From an uncultured Lachnospiraceae bacterium (GTDB lineage Bacteria > Bacillota > Clostridia > Lachnospirales > Lachnospiraceae), in NCBI GenBank assembly GCA_910578085.1, contig CAJTPM010000004.1, positions 113,482 to 177,481 of the forward strand: a stretch of 64,000 nucleotides of DNA, given 5' to 3'. Shown in pieces: positions 17,397-25,759 of this stretch (positions are counted from its first letter, which is position 1; every line of letters starts with the position of its first letter). The notes beneath the pieces were generated by a model, which saw nothing but the letters and a program-made list of their open reading frames with translations, was not told where the DNA came from and did not search any database. A program made the position numbers and the translations under genes.

Positions 17397-19271
17397 ATGA
17401 GAGAGACAGTGAGCTGCATCAGTAAATGGCACAGAGAGTTGGATCTGTTTTGTCAGTTAAAGCCTCTGATCGTCCTGGAGGGGAATATTCTGGATGTATA
17501 CACCTGGCATGAGAGCGGTGTGGATATGCCGTTATGTATGTATCTTCACAGACTGTTTTCCGAAAGAGGATATGAGATCGTCGTGAAATATGACGGTATC
17601 GACGGCTTTATGCCGGCGCTTCCCGGGGGCGGGATACCGGAAGCTTTTGTGCGGGCGGCCGGGGCGGAGAGCTTGGAGGCCCTGCAGGCGCCTTTTGCCG
17701 GGGCGCAGGAGACCGCCGCCATGTATGTGAAAAATGCTGTGGCGCAAAACGATCATTCCACGGTTGTCATCATGGATATGGCGTCCCGCTATCAGGTCTC
17801 CCCGGGAAGTCTCAGTCAGGCGCAGGTGGACTCCTACACAAATCTTCTGAAAGCCGCACAGAGTGCGGGGCAGGTGTACAGCGAAAAGACAGGGCAGGTC
17901 ACGTTAAACCTGTTGGTGTTGATCGTGAACAAACTCAACGATATACCGGCTTGGTTTTATCTGGATAATCCCTATGTGAAGACCATCCATGTGACGACGC
18001 CGACGAAGGAGGAGAGAAGCGCCATGTTGGCGGGGGATCACTTCAGGGACTTTTTTGACAGGGATGTCTATGAGAGGGATATCCCGTACTACAGGGAACG
18101 GCCGGAGGAACTGAAGAAGATCAAGGAGAAATTCATCGGGGTTACGGAGGGGTTCACAAAGCTGGAACTGAGAAATCTGATCAGGCTCTGCAGTGAGGAG
18201 CGCTTTCCTGTGAGCCGCATGAACGAGGTGGTGGATCTCTATCGCTACGGAATCAGGGAGAACCCCTGGTCCGATGAGGGACTGCGGGAAAAACTGAGGG
18301 AGGGAGAGCGTTTTCTGGAGGAGCGGGTGAAGGGACAGCCTGCGGCCCTTCGGCGGGTACTGAACGTTATCAAACGGGCGGCCGCCGGTATGAGCGGCCT
18401 GCAGCACTCTTCTCACACGAAACCGAGGGGAATCCTGTTTTTTGCAGGGCCCACCGGGACGGGAAAGACAGAGACGGCAAAGGCGCTGGCGGAGCTTCTG
18501 TTCGGGGACGAGAGCAGATGCATCCGGTTCGATATGAGCGAGTATGCGCAGGAGCATTCCGACCAGAGACTTCTCGGCGCGCCTCCCGGTTATGTGGGCT
18601 ATGAGGCGGGCGGACAGCTGACTAATGCGGTGCGGGAGAATCCCTTTTCCATTCTGCTCTTCGATGAGATCGAGAAAGCCCACGGTTCCATTCTCGACAA
18701 GTTTCTGCAGATCCTGGAGGACGGGCGGATGACGGACGGCCAGGGAAGGACCGTGTATTTTTCCGAGACAGTGATCATTTTTACAAGCAATCTCGGCATC
18801 TACCGCAGAGAGGCAAACGGAAACAGAGTGCTGCAGGTTGGGCCGGAGGAGCCCTATGAGAGGGTGGAGGAGAAGGTGCGGGCAGCAGTCTCCGATTATT
18901 TTAAATCAGAACTTGGACGTCCCGAACTGTTAAACCGGATCGGAGAAAATATCGTTGTGTTCGATTTTATCCGGGAAGCGGCGGCAGGAAAGATTCTGGA
19001 CAGACAGCTCGAGGGTATTATCAGGAAACTTCATGATGACAACCGTGTCACATTAGTGCTGGAGGAAAAGGCGTTAGCGGTGCTGTCCGAGAAAGTGTGC
19101 AGGAATTTGGAAAACGGCGGCAGAGGCGTGGGAAATGTGGTGGAGGAAGCATTTTTAAATCCGCTGGCAGCCTATATGCTGGATCATGACCTGCTGCAAA
19201 ACTGCAGACTGCGTGTGTGCGGGATCAATGCGGAAGCTTCGCCTGTGACGATGGAGATAGAGGAAGGGTAG
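17397..19271 (+). CDS. ClpA/ClpB-type AAA+ ATPase (operon gene 6)
   Basis: 624 residues. The C-terminal module is a Clp D2-type AAA+: Walker A GPTGTGKT (351-358), Walker B ILLFDEIEK (419-427), a YVGYEAGG pore-loop region and LLNRIGENIV with the arginine finger. The N-terminal ~280 residues look like a degenerate AAA domain: VIMDMASRYQ resembles Walker B, but no Walker A is present. There is no ClpP-binding loop that I can identify and no N-terminal Clp repeat. It probably remodels a partner of the kinase/FHA system. GGGAG before the ATG; 12 bp after the radical SAM gene. Confidence 0.9.
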   Translation: MRETVSCISKWHRELDLFCQLKPLIVLEGNILDVYTWHESGVDMPLCMYLHRLFSERGYEIVVKYDGIDGFMPALPGGGIPEAFVRAAGAESLEALQAPFAGAQETAAMYVKNAVAQNDHSTVVIMDMASRYQVSPGSLSQAQVDSYTNLLKAAQSAGQVYSEKTGQVTLNLLVLIVNKLNDIPAWFYLDNPYVKTIHVTTPTKEERSAMLAGDHFRDFFDRDVYERDIPYYRERPEELKKIKEKFIGVTEGFTKLELRNLIRLCSEERFPVSRMNEVVDLYRYGIRENPWSDEGLREKLREGERFLEERVKGQPAALRRVLNVIKRAAAGMSGLQHSSHTKPRGILFFAGPTGTGKTETAKALAELLFGDESRCIRFDMSEYAQEHSDQRLLGAPPGYVGYEAGGQLTNAVRENPFSILLFDEIEKAHGSILDKFLQILEDGRMTDGQGRTVYFSETVIIFTSNLGIYRREANGNRVLQVGPEEPYERVEEKVRAAVSDYFKSELGRPELLNRIGENIVVFDFIREAAAGKILDRQLEGIIRKLHDDNRVTLVLEEKALAVLSEKVCRNLENGGRGVGNVVEEAFLNPLAAYMLDHDLLQNCRLRVCGINAEASPVTMEIEEG

Positions 19272-19290
19272 ACATTTCGCAGAAAATAGT

Positions 19291-19319
19291 TTGTAAAAAT
19301 CAGTTTGTTGTTATATAAT
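19291..19319 (+). promoter_or_regulatory. Sigma-A promoter of the secreted repeat protein
   Basis: TTGTAA (19291-19296), a 17-nt spacer and a perfect TATAAT (19314-19319) lie 33 bp before the ATG at 19352. The promoter separates the gene from the preceding operon. Confidence 0.75.
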
Positions 19320-19351
19320 GAGAAAAAGCGCCAAAGCAAAGGAGAGAGAGC

Positions 19352-19954
19352 ATGAAGAAGAAAATAATGATGACATTACTGGCGGTGGGGATGATGTTTT
19401 TGGGAGGAAGGATGACTGCCGAGGCAACCCCTGCAAGGATGCCGGACGGCGTGCTGTTTGACAGTGATTACTATGCGGAGTCCAACGAGGATCTGATGCG
19501 GGCTTTCGGCAGAGATACGAAATTGCTCTATCAGCATTATGTGACCTACGGAAAGGCAGAGGGCAGGAAGGCTCTGCCAGACGAATTTGTGTATCCGGAA
19601 CTGCCTGCACCGGCATCGGAAAAGGGGTATACCATCAATGAACTGCTGACGATCTATCGGACGATCATAGAGGCGAACGGAATCACCTGGGATCCGAGCC
19701 TGAAGGGAAACTGGGACGAGACCATCGGGGCGCACGATATCTATGAATGGTATAATTATATGGACAGCTATACCGGAACCGGCTGGGGAACCGGATTTCT
19801 GGAGCCCTATAATATTGAGCGGAACGCCTACAGCGAAGTACAGGCTATGCGGCTTGGCGACACGGTAGGACATCCGGACACGCGCTATTACTTCGAGGTG
19901 CTTGGTTGGAGTGAGAGCATGGGCATGATCGAGATCGTGGCGTGGGGCGCGTAA
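19352..19954 (+). CDS. Secreted protein with a surface-type FD-YY/HY-EGR repeat
   Basis: 200 residues with a Sec signal peptide (KKKIMMTLLAVGMMFLGG, likely cut after EATPA or TAEA). Residues about 36-70 (FDSDYYAESNEDLMRAFG... HYVTYGKAEGR) match a repeat found one or more times in surface and cell-wall proteins of Clostridia; here there is a single copy. The C-terminal half is rich in Trp, Tyr and Gly. GGAGAGAGAG precedes the ATG. The 3' end overlaps the longest hydE frame by 13 nt. Confidence 0.8.
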   Translation: MKKKIMMTLLAVGMMFLGGRMTAEATPARMPDGVLFDSDYYAESNEDLMRAFGRDTKLLYQHYVTYGKAEGRKALPDEFVYPELPAPASEKGYTINELLTIYRTIIEANGITWDPSLKGNWDETIGAHDIYEWYNYMDSYTGTGWGTGFLEPYNIERNAYSEVQAMRLGDTVGHPDTRYYFEVLGWSESMGMIEIVAWGA

Positions 19955-19974
19955 AGATAGGAATGGATATAAGT

Positions 19975-21171
19975 ATGAAAGGGCAGGAAACAATAGTGGA
20001 AAAACTGGAGCGGGAAAGAGTACTTTCCCGCTCTGACTATATCACGTTATTGCAGAACCGGGATGAGGCGCTTGCAAAAGAGCTGTCCGGCAGAGCGGTA
20101 AATCTGCGGGAGCAGTACTACGGAAAAGATGTCTACATCCGGGGATTGATTGAGTTTACTAATTACTGTAAAAATGACTGTTTTTACTGCGGCATCCGTG
20201 CTTCCAACAGCAAAGTCAGGCGTTACCGGTTAAGCAGCGAAGAAATACTGGCTTGCTGCAAAAGGGGCTATGCCCTGGGTTTTCGCACTTTTGTGCTGCA
20301 GGGCGGAGAGGATCCATATTTCGGAGAGGATGAGATTTCACGGCTGGTGGAAGCGATAAAAAGGGAGCATCCGGATTGTGCCGTCACGCTGTCCGTGGGG
20401 GAGCATCCCCGGGCTGTTTACAGAAGGTGGTTTGAGGCCGGGGCAGACCGTTATCTGTTACGTCACGAGACGGCGGATGATGCCCATTACAGAATGCTGC
20501 ACCCGGTTTCCTGCTCCCCGGAAAACCGTAAGCGCTGCCTGTGGGATTTAAAGGAGATCGGTTATCAGGTAGGCTGCGGGTTTATGGTGGGCTCCCCGAG
20601 ACAGACGGAGGAATATCTGGCGGAGGATCTGCTGTTTCTCCATAAACTGCAGCCGGAGATGGTGGGTATCGGACCCTTTATCCCCCAGTATGATACGCCT
20701 TTCGGGGGAGAACCTGCCGGAAGTATTGGCCTTACGCTGTTTTTGCTGGGAATCATCCGTATCATGCTGCCGGACGTGCTGCTGCCTGCAACAACAGCTC
20801 TAAATACATTGGATTCCCGGGGAATGGAGAAGGGTATGCTTGCGGGGGCGAATGTGTGTATGCCGAATCTGACGCCTGATAGAGTACGCGGGCAGTATGC
20901 GCTGTATGAAGGAAAGGACGGCGTAAAAGGCGGAGATGCCGGAGGGCGCGGGGCTGTGTGGGAAAGCGAAGCCAGGATAGCAGGAGGAGATGCGGAAGAG
21001 TGTACGCCTGTGCCGGGAGGCGAAGTCAGGGCGGAAAGTGTAAGAAAGGAAAGCGCCGCCACAGGGCAGCGGGAAGCGTTGGGTGCCCTGCGGCGGCGGA
21101 TGGAAGCCATCGGTTACCGGGTGGTGACAGACAGAGGCGACTGTAAAAGAAAGAAAACGGATCCCATATAG
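19975..21171 (+). CDS. hydE: [FeFe]-hydrogenase maturation radical SAM protein HydE
   Basis: Radical SAM enzyme that takes part in building the diiron subcluster of [FeFe] hydrogenase. NYCKNDCFYCGI carries the CX3CX2C motif (Cys65, Cys69, Cys72), followed by RLSSEEIL, LQGGEDPYF and SVGEHPRAVYRRWFEAGADRY in short matching blocks. Residues after about 310 include an inserted Gly/Glu-rich stretch (GKDGVKGGDAGGRGA) that is unusual for HydE. The frame is open from GTG 19942 inside the previous gene; ATG 19963 and 19975 are alternatives, with GGAT before 19975. HydF, HydG and hydrogenase genes are not in the window. Confidence 0.85.
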   Translation: MKGQETIVEKLERERVLSRSDYITLLQNRDEALAKELSGRAVNLREQYYGKDVYIRGLIEFTNYCKNDCFYCGIRASNSKVRRYRLSSEEILACCKRGYALGFRTFVLQGGEDPYFGEDEISRLVEAIKREHPDCAVTLSVGEHPRAVYRRWFEAGADRYLLRHETADDAHYRMLHPVSCSPENRKRCLWDLKEIGYQVGCGFMVGSPRQTEEYLAEDLLFLHKLQPEMVGIGPFIPQYDTPFGGEPAGSIGLTLFLLGIIRIMLPDVLLPATTALNTLDSRGMEKGMLAGANVCMPNLTPDRVRGQYALYEGKDGVKGGDAGGRGAVWESEARIAGGDAEECTPVPGGEVRAESVRKESAATGQREALGALRRRMEAIGYRVVTDRGDCKRKKTDPI

Positions 21172-21268
21172 CGGATGTTTTCATCGTCAGATCCTGCATC
21201 GCAATATAGATCTCGGCGGTTTCCTGTACGGCATCCTCGGCGTCGCTACGCAGAAAATAGTTATCCGG
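21172..21268 (-). other. Intergenic stretch holding a possible coding remnant
   Basis: Between two convergent genes and without an obvious terminator. On the minus strand, in frame just after the MATE stop, the codons read DNYFLRSDAEDAVQETAEIY and on through IAMQDLTMKT. The composition is protein-like rather than random. It has no start codon of its own. Confidence 0.3.
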
Positions 21269-22636
21269 TCAATTTCTGCCGGTATTTTTTTCAATACTTC
21301 CCGGAAGGGTAGATAGTTTTCTGTATTCCTTCCGGTAAAAGGTTACGGACAGCATCATAGCAATGGTCCAGCCAATGGGCCATGCGCACCATATTCCCAA
21401 TGGAGAGCCCGTCAGATTTGAGAGGAGGAAGGCCAGGACGACACGCAGGATCAGGTCAGTAAAGGTGGCTGCCATGAATTTCTGCATGGCACCGATCCCC
21501 CGCAGAATACCGTCTGCGGCCAGTTTGGCGGCTACAACAAAATAAAAAGGTGCGAGGATCCACAGAAACTGCCTGCCGGTCAGTAATGCCGCCGTCAGAT
21601 CCTGTTTCATAAACAGGAGAAGAAGATATTTGCCGAGACAGATGTAGGCCAGGCAGAATGGAACACACAGAGACCAGATCATCTTCAGGCCGCCTTTAAA
21701 GCCTGCCTGGATCCGTTCATATTTGTGGGCACCGAGATTTTGGGCTGAAAAGTTGGAGATGCCATTGCCGATGGTGGTGAAGGATGTGATCAGGAGGTTA
21801 TTCAGTTTGACAGCGGCAGAGTAGCCTGCCATGACGGAGGCCCCAAAACCGTTGATAATGCTCTGGATCATAATATTTCCCACAGAGACAAAACTCTGCT
21901 GCAGAATGCTGGGAATGGCGATGACCAGAATCTTTTTCAGGATATCAAAATCAAAGATTGCAGGTTTTCGGGATATTTTAATCTGTTTCAGTCTTTTCCA
22001 TACCGTGAGGACAGCAAGAATACAACTTACTCCCTGACAGAGGAAGGTAGCCCATGCCACACCGGCTACGCCCATATGAAAAGCCTGGACGAACAGAATA
22101 TCCACAGCGATATTGGAGGTGGAGGATACTGCCAGGAAATAAAAGGGGGTTTTGGAATCGCCCAGGGCTGAAAAGATGCCGGTTGCAATATTGTAAAAGA
22201 AGACGAAGGGCAGTCCCCATACGTAAATGTCCAGGTAGAGCGCCGAGTCCGCCAGAAGATCGGTCGGTGTATGTATCAGAAGGAGCAAAGGATCACACCC
22301 CAAAATACCGAATACCATCAGCATAAGACAGAGCAGAGCGCTGAAAATGCAGGCGGTAGTCACGGTGGTTTTCAATCGGACATAATCTTTTGCACCGAAC
22401 ATCTGCGAGACGATCACGGAGCAGCCCATATTACAGCCGAAAGCAAAAGCGATGAAGATTAGAGTGATCTCATAACTGTTGCCCACGGCGGCCAGTGCGT
22501 TTTCGCCGATGAATTTTCCTGCCACGAGAGAATCTGCTATATTATATAGCTGCTGAAAAACAATGCTGCCAAACAGGGGCAGGCAGAATCTCCACAGTAC
22601 GGTTTCCGGTTTTCCGATGGTCAGATCTTTGTTCAT
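21269..22636 (-). CDS. MATE-family multidrug/Na+ antiporter
   Basis: 455 residues with about 12 hydrophobic segments in two similar halves, the MATE fold. Family blocks include FQQLYNIADSLVAGKFIGENALAAVGNS (in two halves) and the matching ADGILRGIGAMQKFM. It should export cationic compounds using Na+ or H+ gradients; substrate unknown. AAAGGATAG precedes the start. It is divergent from a LysR gene, which may regulate it. Confidence 0.92.
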   Translation of the reverse strand: MNKDLTIGKPETVLWRFCLPLFGSIVFQQLYNIADSLVAGKFIGENALAAVGNSYEITLIFIAFAFGCNMGCSVIVSQMFGAKDYVRLKTTVTTACIFSALLCLMLMVFGILGCDPLLLLIHTPTDLLADSALYLDIYVWGLPFVFFYNIATGIFSALGDSKTPFYFLAVSSTSNIAVDILFVQAFHMGVAGVAWATFLCQGVSCILAVLTVWKRLKQIKISRKPAIFDFDILKKILVIAIPSILQQSFVSVGNIMIQSIINGFGASVMAGYSAAVKLNNLLITSFTTIGNGISNFSAQNLGAHKYERIQAGFKGGLKMIWSLCVPFCLAYICLGKYLLLLFMKQDLTAALLTGRQFLWILAPFYFVVAAKLAADGILRGIGAMQKFMAATFTDLILRVVLAFLLSNLTGSPLGIWCAWPIGWTIAMMLSVTFYRKEYRKLSTLPGSIEKNTGRN

Positions 22637-22744
22637 GATTATTCTATCCTTTCATGTTCCGCTTATTTTCCTGTTGTGTGTGATGACAGACGGTGTTCTA
22701 TCCTGAAATATGGATGAGATTTATGATTTACACCGCTTCGAGAG

Positions 22745-22758
22745 TGTATTATAATACA
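22745..22758. promoter_or_regulatory. Perfect 14-bp palindrome with overlapping divergent -10 boxes
   Basis: TGTATTATAATACA is a perfect palindrome containing TATAAT on both strands (22750-22755 plus, 22748-22753 minus), between the divergent MATE and LysR genes. It may be a shared promoter core or the LysR site. Confidence 0.5.
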
Positions 22759-22811
22759 ATTTATTAAATGTGAAAAATATATATAAAAGATTATAGAGAT
22801 ATAAAAATAAT

Positions 22812-23711
22812 ATGGATATTAATTTTGAGTATTACAAAATATTCTACTATGTAGCCAAGTATGGAAATATCACAAAGGCAGCTGCCGCATTGGGGGGAAA
22901 TCAGCCCAATGTGACGAGAATGATCAGATTGCTGGAATCACAGTTAAATACCAGACTTCTGATCAGAGAACCAAGAGGGATCCGCCTGACGGAGGCAGGC
23001 AGACAGTTATATTCCCATGTGGAGATCGCCTGCAGACATTTTATGGAGGCGGAGGAGGAGATCGGAGGACTGGATACAGCCCAGGGCGGTACAGTGGAAA
23101 TAGGGGCAACGGAAACGGCTCTGCATTTATTTCTGATCGATGTTCTCTACCGCTTTAAAACAGCATATCCGGCAGTGAAGATCAAGATCCATAACAGCAC
23201 AACGCCGGAGACCTTAAAGCAGCTTCTGGAAGGGCGGCTTGATCTTGCGCTTGTTACAACGCCTTTCAGAACACAGAGAAACGTCCGCAGGGAGAGCATG
23301 CTTGAATTTCGTGAAATACTGGTTGGCGGACCTCAGTACAGGGATCTGTGCGAAAAGCCGCTTGATCTGAAAGATCTGAAACATTATCCGTTAGTCGGGT
23401 TAGGCAGGGGCAGCGTCACCTGGGAATTATATAAAGATTTTTTCATCAGACACAAAATAGATATGGACTTTGATATGGAAGTGGCGACTTCCGATCTGAT
23501 GCTGCCGCTGCTTGAGAATAATTTTGGGCTTGGGTTTGTGCCGGAAGCTCTGGCGCTTCCGCTGATCCGGGAAGCAAGACTGGTACAGGTGCATGTGAAC
23601 ATTGAGCTGCCGAATCGATCCATAGAACTTGTCTCAGACAGGGGACGGGGAAGAAGCCTTGCGGCGGATCTGTTTTATAAATTTCTGATGGAAGGAGAGA
23701 GGGCAGGATAA
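22812..23711 (+). CDS. LysR-family transcriptional regulator
   Basis: 299 residues, normal LysR length. The N-terminal winged helix-turn-helix (residues about 1-60: GNITKAAAALGGNQPNVTRMIRLLE in two parts, LIREPRGIRLTEAG) is followed by a periplasmic-binding-like effector domain (VEIGATETALHLFLIDVL onwards). The SD is weak. Divergent orientation with the MATE exporter suggests the usual LysR control of the adjacent gene. Confidence 0.9.
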   Translation: MDINFEYYKIFYYVAKYGNITKAAAALGGNQPNVTRMIRLLESQLNTRLLIREPRGIRLTEAGRQLYSHVEIACRHFMEAEEEIGGLDTAQGGTVEIGATETALHLFLIDVLYRFKTAYPAVKIKIHNSTTPETLKQLLEGRLDLALVTTPFRTQRNVRRESMLEFREILVGGPQYRDLCEKPLDLKDLKHYPLVGLGRGSVTWELYKDFFIRHKIDMDFDMEVATSDLMLPLLENNFGLGFVPEALALPLIREARLVQVHVNIELPNRSIELVSDRGRGRSLAADLFYKFLMEGERAG

Positions 23712-23739
23712 AAATGATGTATTATCCGGGATGATATGC

Positions 23740-23745
23740 TATAAT
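23740..23745 (+). promoter_or_regulatory. Extended -10 promoter candidate
   Basis: TGCTATAAT at 23737-23745 is an extended -10 element with a poor -35. A GC-rich hairpin (CCGCCCGG with CCGGGTGCGG, about 23769-23794) lies in the leader between it and the membrane-protein start at 23872. Confidence 0.4.
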
Positions 23746-23871
23746 TTCCTGGGGAGGCGGAAAGGACCGCCCGGGGTATTTTTCCGGGTGCGGCCGTCAG
23801 GTGTCAGGTGTGTCACGTTAAAAATGCAGGGGATTTTGTACTGCTACGGAAGGATAAGACGGAGAAATAGA

Positions 23872-25572
23872 ATGAATCGAATACCAGATAAGAAAAATAT
23901 AATAAGGATTTTAATATCCATCGGCATACCGTTACTCTATCTGTTCGCTGTCTCGAAGATGACGGGGCTTTGCTTTGAGACAAACGATGACAGGGTTATC
24001 ACGGAGATACTGTCCGGGACTCTCACAGGAGAGCCTGACGGGCATACGGTTTTCTTAAATTATTTGTTGTCATACCCTCTGTCTGTGCTGTATCGTGTAT
24101 TTGTGCGGATTCCGTGGTATGGCGGCCTGCTTGTGCTGTGTCATTTTCTAGCGTATGCGGCTCTGCTTTACAGCATTCTGTCATGGGAGAGGACTCTTTT
24201 GGAGGATATCTTTCTCACAGGTCTTGTGTGTTGCTTTGCGCTGATCAATATTTATCTGACATCAGTTATTCAATTTACATCTGTTTCGGTGCTGATGGCA
24301 ATGACAGGTTATGCATGTCTGCTCCTGCAAAAAAGCGGTAAAAAGGGCCGGCTGTTCTTTTTTTTCTTTGAGTTCGTGGCTTTTTTGCTGCGAAGTGAGG
24401 CGATGCTGATGATTCAGCCTCTGGGAGGGGCGGCGTACCTCGGTCTGTGTCTGGCGGAAGAGGACGGCAGCAGGGAAGAAAAGCTTCAGAAGGCAGGCGT
24501 GATGCTTCTGGCGCTGGGGGCAGTATTTCTTATCGGATTTTCAGGAAACCTGCTCGGGTATCAGGGAAAGGAATGGGAAGATTATACCCGGTTTAGCAAG
24601 GCGAGAGCGGAACTGTTTGACTATCAGGAATATCTGCCTTACGAGGAGGCGAAGCCTGTGCTGGAGGACTATCATGTCACGCAGACAGGGTACGAAGCAT
24701 TTTATCACTATGTAATTCTGGATGACGAGGTGAGTACGGAATGTGTCGAGGCGCTTGCCGGATATGCGAAGAACAGGAAGACAGAAAAACCGGACATTGC
24801 CCAGCTGGCAGGACGGATATGGAAACCGGATCAGGTGGCGGAGTATTTGAAATCAGAACAGGTTACGGTGATAAAGGCGGTATGGCTCATCATTTTCCTC
24901 TGGATCCTTCTGTGGAAAAAGTTTTATCTGCTGCTGCCTCTTGGCGGATTTGCGATCGGAAAAACCCTTGTCTGGGGCTATCTGCTATACAGAGGACGGC
25001 TGCCTTTCCGCATAACATATCCTCTGTTTGCCTGTGAAATTCTGCTGATAACCACACTGTTTTTGTGGGATTATCTGCATCAAGAAAATACGAAAAAACA
25101 GGAAGTATCTGGTATAACAGCCTTTGTGGTATTTGCAGTCTGCTGCTTCTTTGCAGGGAAGATGCAGTATCGTCAGGCTTTGCAGGCAAACGAATGGCAG
25201 GAACCCTATATGCAGGGCTTTGTGGAGATTCAAAATTACTGCGGAGAGAATCCGGATAAACGGTATCTGTTAGATTGCGAGTCTTTCGCTTACTATACGG
25301 GCAGTGCATTTGAGACAGAGATCTACGGAAGCCAGAACTATGTGTATACGGGCAGCTGGTTTTCAAAAAGTCCTGTACTGTCGCGTCATATGGAGGAGTA
25401 TTTTGAGGGAGAACATGGGGGGATTTACTTAATCATACTTGATACGGAGAATGTGGAAACATCCCCTGGGGTCAGACTTCTCACGGAGAAATCTGGAGGT
25501 TCTTTCATGGATAGCGAAAGAATCACCGTATCCAATGGGGCAACCTATCAGGTGCTGCATTTCACAGAATAA
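23872..25572 (+). CDS. Polytopic membrane protein of unknown function
   Basis: 567 residues with about 10-12 transmembrane segments, an acidic ETNDD motif after the first segment, and a hydrophilic C-terminal domain of about 120 residues. This layout recalls GT-C type membrane glycosyltransferases, in which an acidic pair follows TM1; that is an analogy, not an assignment. The frame extends to 23731, but GGAG at 23861-23864 supports ATG 23872, the first Met before a signal-anchor (NIIRILISIGIPLLYLFAV). A terminator follows at 25623. Confidence 0.75.
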   Translation: MNRIPDKKNIIRILISIGIPLLYLFAVSKMTGLCFETNDDRVITEILSGTLTGEPDGHTVFLNYLLSYPLSVLYRVFVRIPWYGGLLVLCHFLAYAALLYSILSWERTLLEDIFLTGLVCCFALINIYLTSVIQFTSVSVLMAMTGYACLLLQKSGKKGRLFFFFFEFVAFLLRSEAMLMIQPLGGAAYLGLCLAEEDGSREEKLQKAGVMLLALGAVFLIGFSGNLLGYQGKEWEDYTRFSKARAELFDYQEYLPYEEAKPVLEDYHVTQTGYEAFYHYVILDDEVSTECVEALAGYAKNRKTEKPDIAQLAGRIWKPDQVAEYLKSEQVTVIKAVWLIIFLWILLWKKFYLLLPLGGFAIGKTLVWGYLLYRGRLPFRITYPLFACEILLITTLFLWDYLHQENTKKQEVSGITAFVVFAVCCFFAGKMQYRQALQANEWQEPYMQGFVEIQNYCGENPDKRYLLDCESFAYYTGSAFETEIYGSQNYVYTGSWFSKSPVLSRHMEEYFEGEHGGIYLIILDTENVETSPGVRLLTEKSGGSFMDSERITVSNGATYQVLHFTE

Positions 25573-25622
25573 TCCAGACGTTTTGGCTTTGATGATAGAC
25601 GGAAGACAATTCGTCGTTAAAT

Positions 25623-25657
25623 CACAAAAAAGCAGGAGAATATCCTGCTTTTTTTGT
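25623..25657. terminator. Rho-independent terminator
   Basis: AGCAGGA (25631-25637) pairs with TCCTGCT (25643-25649) and is flanked by A and T runs that extend the stem (CACAAAAA... TTTTTGTG). It ends the membrane-protein gene. Confidence 0.88.
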
Positions 25658-25759
25658 GAGAAATACTACTATGCATTTTGGGGATTTATGCTTATACTCA
25701 TATGTGGTTTTTGAAAGGTAAAACGGGGGGTAATTTGATTTTCAGGGAGGGAAAGGGCG

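Noticed and set aside
19942..19974. GTG start of hydE at 19942
   Set aside because: It overlaps the previous gene and lacks a good SD; kept only as an alternative.
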